Positions 1 through 7,622 of a stretch of DNA of 64,000 nucleotides are shown here, piece after piece. The position numbers and the translations under genes were made by a program. The DNA is from Amycolatopsis australiensis (GTDB taxonomy: Bacteria > Actinomycetota > Actinomycetes > Mycobacteriales > Pseudonocardiaceae). Each line of letters opens with the position of its first letter. Positions within the stretch are counted from its first letter, which is position 1. Where the stretch lies: NCBI RefSeq assembly GCF_900119165.1, contig NZ_FPJG01000006.1, forward strand, positions 4,402,001-4,466,000, written 5' to 3'. Under the pieces are notes generated by a model that was not told where the DNA came from, did not search any database, and saw only the letters and a program-made list of their open reading frames with translations.

Positions 1-59
1 GCCATCACCGCCGGGACATCCGAACGGCCGGCGCTCACCGCGTGACCCGAGCCGACTGC

Positions 60-88
60 TTGACATAATCTGCAGTGCGCGCTATAGG
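60..88 (+). promoter_or_regulatory. Sigma-70-type promoter of the hsp20 gene
   Basis: A -35 hexamer TTGACA (60-65) and a -10 hexamer TATAGG (83-88) are separated by 17 bp, which is close to the ideal housekeeping promoter. The start codon lies about 80 bp downstream. I looked for the inverted repeats typical of HrcA (CIRCE) or HspR (HAIR) control between this promoter and the gene and saw none, so the regulator is unknown. Confidence 0.6.
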
Positions 89-167
89 AATGACGAGGTG
101 ATCGGGCCGCGCCCGGTTCGCCGGCCGGGCGCGGATCAGCGTGAAAGGAGATTGGAGGCGCGAGGCC

Positions 168-599
168 ATGTTGATGCGGACCGACCCGTTCCGTGAACTG
201 GACCGGCTCGCCGGTCAGCTGTTCGGCGCCGACGGCACCGCCACCCGCCCGGCGGTGATGCCGATGGACGCCTACCGGTCCGGTGACGAGTACGTCGTGC
301 AGTTCGACCTGCCCGGGGTGAGCCCGGACTCGATCGACCTCGACGTGGAGCGCAACGTGCTCACCGTCCGGGCCGAACGCGGCGCGGACTACGCCGAAGG
401 CGCCGAAGTGCAGGTGTCCGAACGTCCCCGCGGCGTGTTCTCCCGGCAGCTGTTCCTGGGCGACACGCTGGACGCGGAGAACATCAAGGCCCACTACGAC
501 GCCGGCGTGCTGACGCTCCGGGTGCCGATCGTCGAGCACGCGAAGCCCCGCAAGATCGCCATCGCCGGTGGTGGCGGCGCCCAGCAGATCAAGGGCTGA
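168..599 (+). CDS. Small heat-shock protein, Hsp20/alpha-crystallin family
   Basis: An ATP-independent holdase chaperone that binds unfolding cytoplasmic proteins. The 143-residue product has an alpha-crystallin domain at about residues 33-133 with the conserved GVLTL motif followed by RVPI, and a short C-terminal tail with an IAI (I-x-I type) assembly motif. I prefer the ATG at 168 over the GTG at 141, because GGAGG (154-158) sits 9 nt upstream of it and the protein then begins with [11 protein letters not shown], the usual start of actinobacterial Hsp20. A perfect hairpin follows the stop codon. Family assignment is firm; the start is well supported. Confidence 0.93.
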   Translation: MLMRTDPFRELDRLAGQLFGADGTATRPAVMPMDAYRSGDEYVVQFDLPGVSPDSIDLDVERNVLTVRAERGADYAEGAEVQVSERPRGVFSRQLFLGDTLDAENIKAHYDAGVLTLRVPIVEHAKPRKIAIAGGGGAQQIKG

Positions 600-603
600 C
601 CTT

Positions 604-629
604 CCGGACCCCGGTCGCCCGGGGTCCGG
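604..629 (+). terminator. Hairpin terminator after hsp20
   Basis: An 11-bp perfect inverted repeat (CCGGACCCCGG / CCGGGGTCCGG) with a TCGC loop begins 5 nt after the hsp20 stop. There is no T tract, which is common for actinomycete terminators. It separates the heat-shock gene from the next gene pair. Confidence 0.6.
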
Positions 630-652
630 CCATCACGCATCCCGGTGAGCCG

Positions 653-1033
653 ATGAGTACTTCCCGACACCGTGCGCCCGCGGCGATCGACGCGACGCTG
701 GCCGCCGCGGCCCGTGACATCCACGCCGCCGTCCGCCGCGCCGGTCCCGACGACCCGCCCGGCCTGGCGCGGCTGCGGGAGACCGGCTGGCAGCTGATCC
801 AGCTGACCGGCGGGCTGAGCGACCTGACGGCGCTGGTCGCCGAGCACACGTCCCGCCACGCCGAACACCCCGGGCGGCTGCGGCAGGTCGAAGCCGGGCC
901 GGCGGGCCCGCAGCTGGCACGTGCCGTCCGGGAGCTGGCCAGGCTGCGCCAGGCACTGGACGCGGCCAACGCGGCCGCCCGCGACTTCTACACGGCAACC
1001 AGCCACCTGGCCCCGGCCGGACCGACGCCATGA
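653..1033 (+). CDS. Small helical hypothetical protein
   Basis: A 126-residue protein of unknown function. It is Ala/Arg/Leu-rich and looks all-helical, with no signal peptide, membrane segment or recognisable motif. Its stop codon overlaps the start of the following J-domain gene by 4 bp (ATGA), so the two are almost certainly translated together. Together with the hsp20 gene upstream, this suggests a link to protein quality control, but that is inference from position only. No strong ribosome binding site is visible before the ATG at 653. Confidence 0.6.
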   Translation: MSTSRHRAPAAIDATLAAAARDIHAAVRRAGPDDPPGLARLRETGWQLIQLTGGLSDLTALVAEHTSRHAEHPGRLRQVEAGPAGPQLARAVRELARLRQALDAANAAARDFYTATSHLAPAGPTP

Positions 1034-1317
1034 CGCCCGACCCCCACGCGGTGCTGGGCATCGACCGCGACGCGACGCCCGCCGAGATCACGGCGGCCTA
1101 CCGCCGAGCGGTCCGGGCCTGCCACCCGGACACGGCCCACCCGGACCGCGACCGCCTGGCCGCGGTCATCGCCGCGTACCGCAGGCTCCGCGAGAGCGCG
1201 CCGCCTCCACCGGCGGACGCCGGCGAGAGCCACCGGGTTCCGGTGCGGTTCCACACTTCCCCGCGGCCGCCGGATGTGCGGGTGGGCCCGGTGCGCCGGG
1301 AACCGCCCCGGCGATGA
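1030..1317 (+). CDS. Short J-domain protein
   Basis: A 95-residue protein whose first 60 residues form a J-domain: PHAVLGIDRDATPAEI helix I/II start, AAYRRAVR helix II, the diagnostic HPD tripeptide within ACHPDTAHP, and a helix III ending in AYRRLRE. J-domains stimulate Hsp70 (DnaK) ATPase through HPD. It lacks the Gly/Phe region, zinc fingers and C-terminal substrate domain of DnaJ, so it is a minimal co-chaperone or specialised adaptor. The tail (residues 61-95) is Pro/Arg-rich. It is translationally coupled to the upstream hypothetical gene. Confidence 0.85.
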   Translation: MTPDPHAVLGIDRDATPAEITAAYRRAVRACHPDTAHPDRDRLAAVIAAYRRLRESAPPPPADAGESHRVPVRFHTSPRPPDVRVGPVRREPPRR

Positions 1318-1500
1318 GGCCGCGAGCCGGGACCCATACCGGCGCGCCTGCCTCGAGCCGCGGGTGGCTTCTGGCGCCGGGCATTGCCGTGGGGGTGAGG
1401 CCGCCGAGCCACGGGTCCACTCGCGGCGGCCCGCTGTCCGAGCCGCGGGTGGGCTCGGGTGCCGCGCTTGGCCGCGGGGTGAGGCGCCGAGCCAGGAGTC
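1314..1500. repeat. Imperfect ~84-bp tandem repeat, about 2.2 copies
   Basis: The phrase TGAGGC(c)GC(c)GAGCC recurs at about 1315, 1396 and 1480, and GAGCCGCGGGTGG recurs at 1355 and 1440, giving a period of 81-85 bp. The array fills the gap between the end of the J-domain gene and the convergent lysyl-oxidase-like gene. No gene-like reading frame is visible in it. Confidence 0.6.
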
Positions 1501-1539
1501 CGCGCGGAAGCCAGGCCGTCGCGAAGCCGCGGCAGCCCG

Positions 1540-2508
1540 TCACGGGCAGCGGGCCTGCCCAGGACACGCGCGCATGAACCGCACCACCGGCGCCGCCGTC
1601 AGCGTTTCGCCCCTTCCGCCCGGCCACTGGATCGACACCGACACCGACGAGGAATTGTTGCGGTAGTCCTTCTCCACCAGCGTCCGGTCGTCGTTCACCG
1701 TGTTCACCAGCGTGTACGTGCCCGATGGCACTCCCGTGATGTCGAGCCACTGGAAGTCGACGTCGTACTTGTAGTCGTCGCCCGAGCCCACCGAAATGCC
1801 CTCCAGCACGTCCAGCGCGTCCGGTTCGTGGTGGCGGCACCGGTTGGCCGCCAGGCGTTCCGCGAGTTCCGCGTCCGCGCCCGACTCTCCGGGCACGTGG
1901 GACAGCCGGTCGACGTCCGACACCGGGTAGCGGTCGCCGAGGCAGAAGCCGTTCTTGCGGTCGGTCACCACCGTCTTGCCCTGTGCCGAAACCAGGCTGA
2001 AGTGCTCGAAGTTCATCAGGTGCCAATGCTGGTGCGCCATCGCCGGCTCGTAGTACGTGAACGCCCGCGTGGCCCGCTGCGCCGACGCGTAGTCCTGCGG
2101 GATCGAGCCGTTTGCGCCGTCGCTCAGCGCCTGGCGGACCGTCATCGTGTTCTGCCGGGTGCTGTCCCGGCGGCCGTACAGCAGCAGGGGCCCGTCGCCG
2201 ACGTTTTCCTCCGAACTGGTGAACCGCAGCCGGACGGCTTTCGCCGTCGCGGCCGGCACGCAGCGGCCGTTGGGGGCGCCCGGGTCCACCACCGGGCACA
2301 CGTCCCAGTCGTGGCAGGCGGTCACGTCGTCCGAAGCCCCGTCCGTGCACCCCGGCGGGACCTGGCGCAGATCCGGGAGCAGCAGCCCGGGTGCCGCGTC
2401 GGAGCGCAGGGCCGGTGCCGACCCGGTCGCGAAAACCGCCGCCGCCAAGAGTGCCACGTATTTCCTGAGCAAGAGCCACCGTCCTGTCCGATGTTCCGAG
2501 TGAGCCAT
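1540..2508 (-). CDS. Secreted lysyl-oxidase-like copper protein
   Basis: A 322-residue exported protein. An N-terminal hydrophobic stretch (LLLRKYVALLAAAVFATG) reads as a signal peptide. The copper-binding motif of the lysyl oxidase family is seen at about residues 159-163 as HQHWH followed by LMNFEHF. The C-terminal part has the conserved DITGVPSGTYTLVNTVN and DYRNNSS segments. Animal lysyl oxidases deaminate peptidyl lysine to crosslink extracellular proteins; activity of bacterial members is mostly uncharacterised. A start at TTG 2472 with GGACGG upstream is an alternative to the ATG at 2508, which has no clear RBS. It is divergent from the epimerase gene at 2593 and may modify cell-envelope or secreted proteins. 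Confidence 0.85.
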   Translation of the reverse strand: MAHSEHRTGRWLLLRKYVALLAAAVFATGSAPALRSDAAPGLLLPDLRQVPPGCTDGASDDVTACHDWDVCPVVDPGAPNGRCVPAATAKAVRLRFTSSEENVGDGPLLLYGRRDSTRQNTMTVRQALSDGANGSIPQDYASAQRATRAFTYYEPAMAHQHWHLMNFEHFSLVSAQGKTVVTDRKNGFCLGDRYPVSDVDRLSHVPGESGADAELAERLAANRCRHHEPDALDVLEGISVGSGDDYKYDVDFQWLDITGVPSGTYTLVNTVNDDRTLVEKDYRNNSSSVSVSIQWPGGRGETLTAAPVVRFMRACPGQARCP

Positions 2509-2592
2509 TCACACAATCGACTGAGTCGCGCCGGGAACCGGGCGCGCGGTGAGTACCGTGCGGGGCCAACCGTCACCGTCGAAAAGGATCCC

Positions 2593-3759
2593 ATGCCGAT
2601 CACCGCCGATTTCCGGCCCGCCGTCGTCAGTTCTCCCGAGGTCGCGGTGGCCCCGGGGGCGACGCTGGTGTGCGGGACCCGCCCGGAGCTCATCAAGCTG
2701 GCCCCGCTGATGCGGCTGCTGGGCGAACGCTGCACCGTCGTCTACACAGGACAGCACTACGACGATTCCCTCTACACCCGCATCCGCGCGGACCTGGTGC
2801 CCGGCGGCCGGTTCCACGAGCTCGGCGTGGGCGGCGGACGGCGCGGCGGCCAGCTCGGCCGGGCGATCAGCGCCGTCGACGAAGTCCTCGCCTGCCACCC
2901 CGGCCGGGTGGTGCTCGTGCAGGGCGACACGACGTCCGCGCTCGCCGGCGCGCTCGCCGCCAACGCCCACGGCCTGCCGCTGGTGCACGTGGAAGCCGGG
3001 CTCCGCAGCCACGACCGGGCGATGCCGGAAGAGCACAACCGGGTGCTGATCGACCACCTCGCCGACCTCTGCTGCGCGCCCACCGAGCTGAACCGCCGGA
3101 ACCTGCTGGCCGAAAACGTGCCGTCCGGACGCATCGCCGTCACCGGCAACACCGTCGTGGAAGCACTGGAAAGCGCGTTGCCGCCCGCAGACGAACGGCA
3201 GGCCCTCCTCACCACGCGGGGCCTGACGCGGGACGGCTACGTCCTGGCCACCCTCCACCGCCCGGAGAACGCCGACGACCCGGGCCGGCTGGCGCTCGCC
3301 CTCCGCGAGCTGGGCGCGCTGCCGGTGCCGGTCGTGTTCCCGCTGCACCCGCGCACCGCCCAGCGCGTCGAAGCCTTCGGCCTGAGCCGGCTGCTCGCCC
3401 CGCTCGTCGTGCTGGAACCGCTCGCCTACCCGGAATTCCTCGCGCTGGCCGCCGAAGCCGCGGTGCTCGTGTCGGACTCCGGTGGCATCCAAGAGGAAGC
3501 GAGTGTCCTCAAGCGACCGGTGGTCGTGGTGCGGCGCAGCACCGAACGGCCCGAGATCGCGGGGACGTTCGGCGTGCGGGTGCCGCCGGGGCCGCGGATC
3601 GGCGAGGAAACCGCGCGCTGGCTCGACGACGTCACCGGGCACCGCGAGCGCCTCCGGCACCTGCCCTCGCCGTACGGCGACGGGTCCGCCTCCGCCCGGA
3701 TCGTCGCCGCGCTCGGTTCCGTGGCCGGTCACCTCGCGGGCTCCGCGGCGACCGGGTGA
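2593..3759 (+). CDS. wecB: UDP-N-acetylglucosamine 2-epimerase (non-hydrolysing)
   Basis: Interconverts UDP-GlcNAc and UDP-ManNAc in the cytoplasm, supplying a precursor for surface polysaccharide. The 388-residue product has the family signatures GTRPELIKLAP near the N-terminus, QGDTTSALAGALAA, EAGLRSHDRAMPEEHNR, HRPENADD and DSGGIQEEA. The ATG at 2593 is preceded by AAAAGGA; the reading frame is open far upstream but that part has no family similarity. The 3' end overlaps the convergent flavoenzyme gene by 31 bp. It stands at the left edge of the polysaccharide locus. The symbol follows the enterobacterial gene. Confidence 0.93.
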   Translation: MPITADFRPAVVSSPEVAVAPGATLVCGTRPELIKLAPLMRLLGERCTVVYTGQHYDDSLYTRIRADLVPGGRFHELGVGGGRRGGQLGRAISAVDEVLACHPGRVVLVQGDTTSALAGALAANAHGLPLVHVEAGLRSHDRAMPEEHNRVLIDHLADLCCAPTELNRRNLLAENVPSGRIAVTGNTVVEALESALPPADERQALLTTRGLTRDGYVLATLHRPENADDPGRLALALRELGALPVPVVFPLHPRTAQRVEAFGLSRLLAPLVVLEPLAYPEFLALAAEAAVLVSDSGGIQEEASVLKRPVVVVRRSTERPEIAGTFGVRVPPGPRIGEETARWLDDVTGHRERLRHLPSPYGDGSASARIVAALGSVAGHLAGSAATG

Positions 3760-5057
3760 GCCGGCCCGGTCGCGATCCGGCTCGTCACTTCCTCCGCCAG
3801 CGCGACACTCGAATTCCAGCTCGTGACCTCCGGGTAGACGTGCGCGGTCGTGGCGAGCATCAGGTTCGTGCCGTCCACCGTGACGGCGGGCCGGCGCGCC
3901 AGGTACCCCAGCGGGTACACCGGCTCGACGAACGGCGCCTTGAACACCCGCACCTCGGCGACGTCGGCGGGGCTCAGCTCCGGGAACAGGCCCCGGAGCT
4001 GAGCCGTCCAGCGCGCGGCGATCGCGGCGTCGTCGTCGAGGTACAGCTGTGAGTCGCGGTCGGTGTAGCGCATGACGTAGACGAGGTCGTGGCCGCCGTA
4101 GGCCTCGGTGCCGGCCAGCGCCGACATCTCGACGACGCCGTCGAACTCGGTGCCCGAGTGCAGCACCGGCGTCCAGTAGTGCCCGGTCAGCGGACGGCGC
4201 AGGAAGAACGCGGCCGTGACGACGCCCTGGTAGGGCAGGTCGGTGCGGGGGAGGTGGTGGGCGAGCGCGTCGTCGGCGATGCGGCGCAGCAACGGCAGCG
4301 GAAGCGTGGAGATCACGTGGTCCGCGCCGACGACCTCGCCGCCGGTGAGGGTCAGGATCGCGCTGCCGTCCGCGCTGTGCAGCCGGCGGACCGGCGCCGA
4401 GGTGCGCACGGTCCCGCCCGCCTCTTCGATGGACGCCCGCAGCGCGTCGACGATCGTCTTGTACCCACCCTCCGGGTAGCCGCGGGTGGCGACGTTGCGC
4501 TCCCGGCCCAGCCGCTGCCACAGGTACAGCGCGGGGACGTCCCCGAAGGCGGGGCCGAACTTCGACCCGAACATCGGCGCGAACAGCCGGTGCCAGACGA
4601 CGTCGCCGTAGAGCCCGCGCAGCCAGTCCTCGGTGCGGAGCGTGTCGAGGTCCCGGCCGCGGCCCAGCCGCCGCAGCAGCAGGGAAACGACGCCGAAGCG
4701 CACCCGGTCGGGCAGCCGCAGCGGCGAGAACCGCAGCAGGTCGGCCGCGGAGTTGAACGGGTACCGGCGGCCGTCCACGATCATGCCCATCGTGGTGTCC
4801 CGCCAGCGGACCGAATCCCGCAGGCCGAGCTCGCCGAGCAGGGCCAGCAGGCTCGCGTCGGTGGGCATGATGCAGTGGTAGAACCGCTCGACCCACCGAT
4901 CGCCGTGCGGGAAGAACGTGCCGAGGCCGCCGAGCCGGTCGCTCGCCTCGAGGAGGGTGACCCGGGTGCCGCGGCGGGCGAGCCGGTGCGCGGCGCTGAG
5001 GCCGCAGATGCCGCCGCCGATCACCACGACGTGCGGGGGAGTGGTCGAACCGGGCAC
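3729..5057 (-). CDS. FAD-dependent oxidoreductase, UDP-galactopyranose mutase/PPOX-like
   Basis: A 442-residue flavoprotein. Residues 9-30 hold the Rossmann dinucleotide motif VVVIGGGICGLSAAHRLARR, followed by the LLEASDRLGG FAD-ribose acid, and a C-terminal flavin segment near LMLATTAHVYPEVTSWN. Members found beside polysaccharide genes are relatives of UDP-galactopyranose mutase and amine oxidases, and probably act on a sugar nucleotide or lipid-linked sugar. The exact reaction cannot be told from sequence. It follows the GT2 gene by only 4 bp on the same strand, so the two form an operon, and it converges with and overlaps the epimerase. Confidence 0.85.
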   Translation of the reverse strand: MPGSTTPPHVVVIGGGICGLSAAHRLARRGTRVTLLEASDRLGGLGTFFPHGDRWVERFYHCIMPTDASLLALLGELGLRDSVRWRDTTMGMIVDGRRYPFNSAADLLRFSPLRLPDRVRFGVVSLLLRRLGRGRDLDTLRTEDWLRGLYGDVVWHRLFAPMFGSKFGPAFGDVPALYLWQRLGRERNVATRGYPEGGYKTIVDALRASIEEAGGTVRTSAPVRRLHSADGSAILTLTGGEVVGADHVISTLPLPLLRRIADDALAHHLPRTDLPYQGVVTAAFFLRRPLTGHYWTPVLHSGTEFDGVVEMSALAGTEAYGGHDLVYVMRYTDRDSQLYLDDDAAIAARWTAQLRGLFPELSPADVAEVRVFKAPFVEPVYPLGYLARRPAVTVDGTNLMLATTAHVYPEVTSWNSSVALAEEVTSRIATGPAHPVAAEPAR

Positions 5058-5061
5058 GGCG

Positions 5062-5877
5062 TCACAGCTTCCGGAACGGCGCCGGGCTGAGCCGGTCGCG
5101 GACGAGCAGTTTCAGGTACTGCGCGACGGTCCGCCGCAGCTTCAGCTTGCTCGGCCCGCGCTTGCGGTCGTAGCGCAGGGCCAGCGGGACCTCGGTGATC
5201 ACCGGGCCGCAGTGGCGCAGCTTGAGCAGCAGCTCCACCATGCAGGCGAAACCCTGTTCCTCGATGAGCCGTTCACCCCAGTGCGCGGACGCGCGGGCGA
5301 GCAGGGAAGCCCGGTAGGCGCGGTAGCCGCTGGTGAAGTCGCGGACGCCGTCGACGTCGAGGGCGTGGTGGAACAGCTTCGCCGCGCCGCGCGAGAGCAG
5401 CCGCCGCCCCAGCGGCGCGGTCCGGTCGTCGCCGCCGGGCACGAACCGGGAGCAGATGGCGACGTCCGCCCCCGCGTCGATCTCCGCCTGCAGCGCCCGC
5501 AGCAGCGCGGGATCGTGCGTGTCGTCGGCGTCCATGACCACGACGGTGTCGTCGGGTCCCGCCTCCTCCAGTGCCGCTCGCAGCCCGGACAGCACCGCCC
5601 GGCCCAGTCCGAGGTTCACCGCGTGCCGGACCACCCGCACGTCCAGGTCGCCGGATCCGGCGCCGGCCACCGCGACGGTGCCGTCGGTGGAGCCGTCGTC
5701 GACGACCCAGACGGTGAGCCGTTCGGTGCGCGCGACGTCGGCGAGGCGCCGCAGCAGCGGCGGCAGCGACGCTTCCTCGTTGAACGCGGGCAACACGACG
5801 TGCGCCCGTCCGGCGGTCCGGCTCGCGGCGGGATCCGGTTCCGTCAGGGTGGCCAGGGTGGATTCTTCGTGCGCCAC
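5062..5877 (-). CDS. Glycosyltransferase family 2 (dolichyl-phosphate-mannose-synthase-like)
   Basis: Transfers a sugar from a nucleotide donor, in this subfamily usually to polyprenyl phosphate, at the inner face of the membrane. The GT2 fold is evident from VVLPAFNEEASLPPLLRRL, VVDDGSTDGT and the metal-binding MDADDTHDP. The 271-residue form lacks C-terminal transmembrane helices. I start at GTG 5877 because AAGGGG lies upstream; the longer ATG form at 5943 adds a low-complexity Ser/Arg leader. It is the first gene of a two-gene operon with the flavoenzyme and is divergent from the sugar-phosphate transferase at 6192. Confidence 0.9.
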   Translation of the reverse strand: MAHEESTLATLTEPDPAASRTAGRAHVVLPAFNEEASLPPLLRRLADVARTERLTVWVVDDGSTDGTVAVAGAGSGDLDVRVVRHAVNLGLGRAVLSGLRAALEEAGPDDTVVVMDADDTHDPALLRALQAEIDAGADVAICSRFVPGGDDRTAPLGRRLLSRGAAKLFHHALDVDGVRDFTSGYRAYRASLLARASAHWGERLIEEQGFACMVELLLKLRHCGPVITEVPLALRYDRKRGPSKLKLRRTVAQYLKLLVRDRLSPAPFRKL

Positions 5878-6191
5878 GGTACCCCTTGTCTCGGTTGTGC
5901 TGTCACCCGAACGGCGTCGGGATTCGTGCGATCGACAGCTCATATTCGGCTATGTTGTGGATTTTCTTTAGTGCCCGTGGAAGTCCCCCGAAAGGATGGA
6001 CGTCATCAGAACTACAAGGTGTTTCCGGCGATCACCTGAATGGGTATCCGTCGCTGCCCGAACGGGTGGATTCCGCGGCTTCGAGGCCGAGATTCACCCG
6101 GGAGAACCGATTTTGCCCCGAATGGCTGAGTCCTGAAGAAAATGGAGAGAAAATTTCTCATGTCAGCGCGTTCCCGGAGAGGCCGAGACCG
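5878..6191. promoter_or_regulatory. Divergent promoter region with an AT-rich palindrome
   Basis: This 314-bp gap between two divergent polysaccharide genes is locally AT-rich (5940-6000 and 6110-6160). A 13-bp palindrome GAGAAAATTTCTC (6147-6159) lies 33 bp before the GTG start at 6192 and could be a repressor site or an mRNA hairpin. No convincing -35/-10 pair was picked. GGAGAGG at 6176-6182 is the ribosome binding site of the downstream gene. Confidence 0.4.
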
Positions 6192-7622
6192 GTGACCGAA
6201 CTGAGAGACGCGATCGTCGGCGCGACGCTGCCGCTGCCGCGTCGCGGCCGTCCCGCCGCCCGGCGCCGGAACCCGGCCCGTCCCCGGCCGCTGCTGGCCA
6301 GGGTGAACGCCGTGGCCGTGCTGCTCGCCGCCGTCGACGGCGGCGCGTGGCTGACCGCGGTGCTGCGGACCGGTCCCGGGCCGGTGTGCGCGGCGGTGAC
6401 CGCCGTGGCGCTGGCGGGGGTCCGGGTGGGCGGCCGCGTGCACCGCCGCCGGCTGTGGCTGTCCTGGCTGCAGGACCTCCCGCGGTCGGTCACCACCGCG
6501 GCGCTGGCCTTCGCGCTCGTCACCGGCGCCGGTCTGGTGTCCGGAATGGACAGCGCGAGCACGGCCGCGATGCAGGAGGTGATCCTGCTGGCCGCGGTGC
6601 TGAGCGAAGGCGTCCGGCCGCTGGTCTTCGCCTTCGGCCGGTGGGCACGGCGGCGCCTGCGGCGCTGCGACCGCGCCGTCGTGGTCGGGTCCGGCCTGCT
6701 CGGCGGCGACCTCGTCCGCACGATGCTGGAACACCCCGAGTTCGGCCTGCTGCCGGTCGGGTTCGCGCCGTCCGGCGACGCCGCCGCGCCCGCCGGCCTG
6801 CCGGTCGAGCGGATCGACGGCGACCTCACCGAGGCCATCGCCCGGCTGGGCGCGGGCACCGTGGTCCTCGCCCCCGCCGGCGACCGCGACGCCGCGATCG
6901 TCGACGCCGCCATCGGCGCCCATCGCCTGGGCTGCGTCACGCTGGTGCTGCCGCACCTGTTCGAGCTCTGCCCGGACGGGCCCGGGGTCGACCGGCTCCG
7001 CAGCTACCCGCTGGTGTGGCTGGGCGGCGCGCCGACCCGCCGTCCCGCCTGGTGGGTCAAGCGCGCGGTCGAAACCACGCTCGCCGCGGCCGCGCTCCTG
7101 CTCCTGGCCCCGCTGATCGCCTGCTGCGCGGTGGCGGTGGCGCTGGAGAGCGGCTTCCCGGTGGTGTTCCGGCAGGTGCGGGTCGGGATGGACGGGCGCA
7201 CGTTCCTGCTCTACAAGCTGCGCAGCGTCCGCCCGTCGGCCGTCGACGATTCGCAGACCCGCTGGTCGGTGGCCGGCGACAGCCGGGTCGGCCCGGTCGG
7301 CCGGTTCCTGCGGCGGTCTTCTTTGGACGAGCTGCCGCAGCTGTGGAACGTCGTGCGCGGCGACATGTGCCTGGTCGGTCCCCGCCCGGAACGGCCGGTG
7401 TTCGTCGAGGAGTTCTCCGCCGTCCACGACCTGTACTGGGCGCGGCACCGGGTGCCGACCGGGCTGACCGGCCTGGCGCAGGTGCACGGCCTGCGCGGCG
7501 ACACGTCCATCGCGGACCGGGCGCGCTACGACAACTACTACATCGCGAACTGGTCGCTGTGGCTGGACGCGAAGATCATCATCCTCACGGTGGGAGAACT
7601 GCTGTGCCGAAGGCAACGCTGA
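6192..7622 (+). CDS. Polyprenyl-phosphate sugar-1-phosphate transferase (exopolysaccharide initiating enzyme)
   Basis: Starts repeat-unit synthesis by moving a sugar phosphate onto undecaprenyl phosphate. The 476-residue protein has several N-terminal membrane helices, a central Rossmann-like domain (VVVGSGLLGGDLVRTM), one more helix at about residues 295-315 and the C-terminal bacterial sugar transferase domain with LYKLRS, RFLRRSSLDELPQLWNV, GDMCLVGPRPERP and GLTGLAQVHGLRG. GTG 6192 is chosen since GGAGAGG precedes it by 9 nt; the open frame upstream shows no family similarity. Its stop overlaps the next start (TGATG), indicating translational coupling with the lipoprotein glycosidase. Confidence 0.93.
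   Translation: MTELRDAIVGATLPLPRRGRPAARRRNPARPRPLLARVNAVAVLLAAVDGGAWLTAVLRTGPGPVCAAVTAVALAGVRVGGRVHRRRLWLSWLQDLPRSVTTAALAFALVTGAGLVSGMDSASTAAMQEVILLAAVLSEGVRPLVFAFGRWARRRLRRCDRAVVVGSGLLGGDLVRTMLEHPEFGLLPVGFAPSGDAAAPAGLPVERIDGDLTEAIARLGAGTVVLAPAGDRDAAIVDAAIGAHRLGCVTLVLPHLFELCPDGPGVDRLRSYPLVWLGGAPTRRPAWWVKRAVETTLAAAALLLLAPLIACCAVAVALESGFPVVFRQVRVGMDGRTFLLYKLRSVRPSAVDDSQTRWSVAGDSRVGPVGRFLRRSSLDELPQLWNVVRGDMCLVGPRPERPVFVEEFSAVHDLYWARHRVPTGLTGLAQVHGLRGDTSIADRARYDNYYIANWSLWLDAKIIILTVGELLCRRQR

Noticed and set aside
60..167. CIRCE or HAIR heat-shock operator before hsp20
   Set aside because: No inverted repeat matching TTAGCACTC/GAGTGCTAA or CTTGAGT/ACTCAAG was found.
1828..2592. N-terminal extension of the epimerase frame upstream of 2593
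   Set aside because: It is antisense to the lysyl-oxidase-like gene, and the epimerase family N-terminus and a ribosome binding site both occur at 2593.
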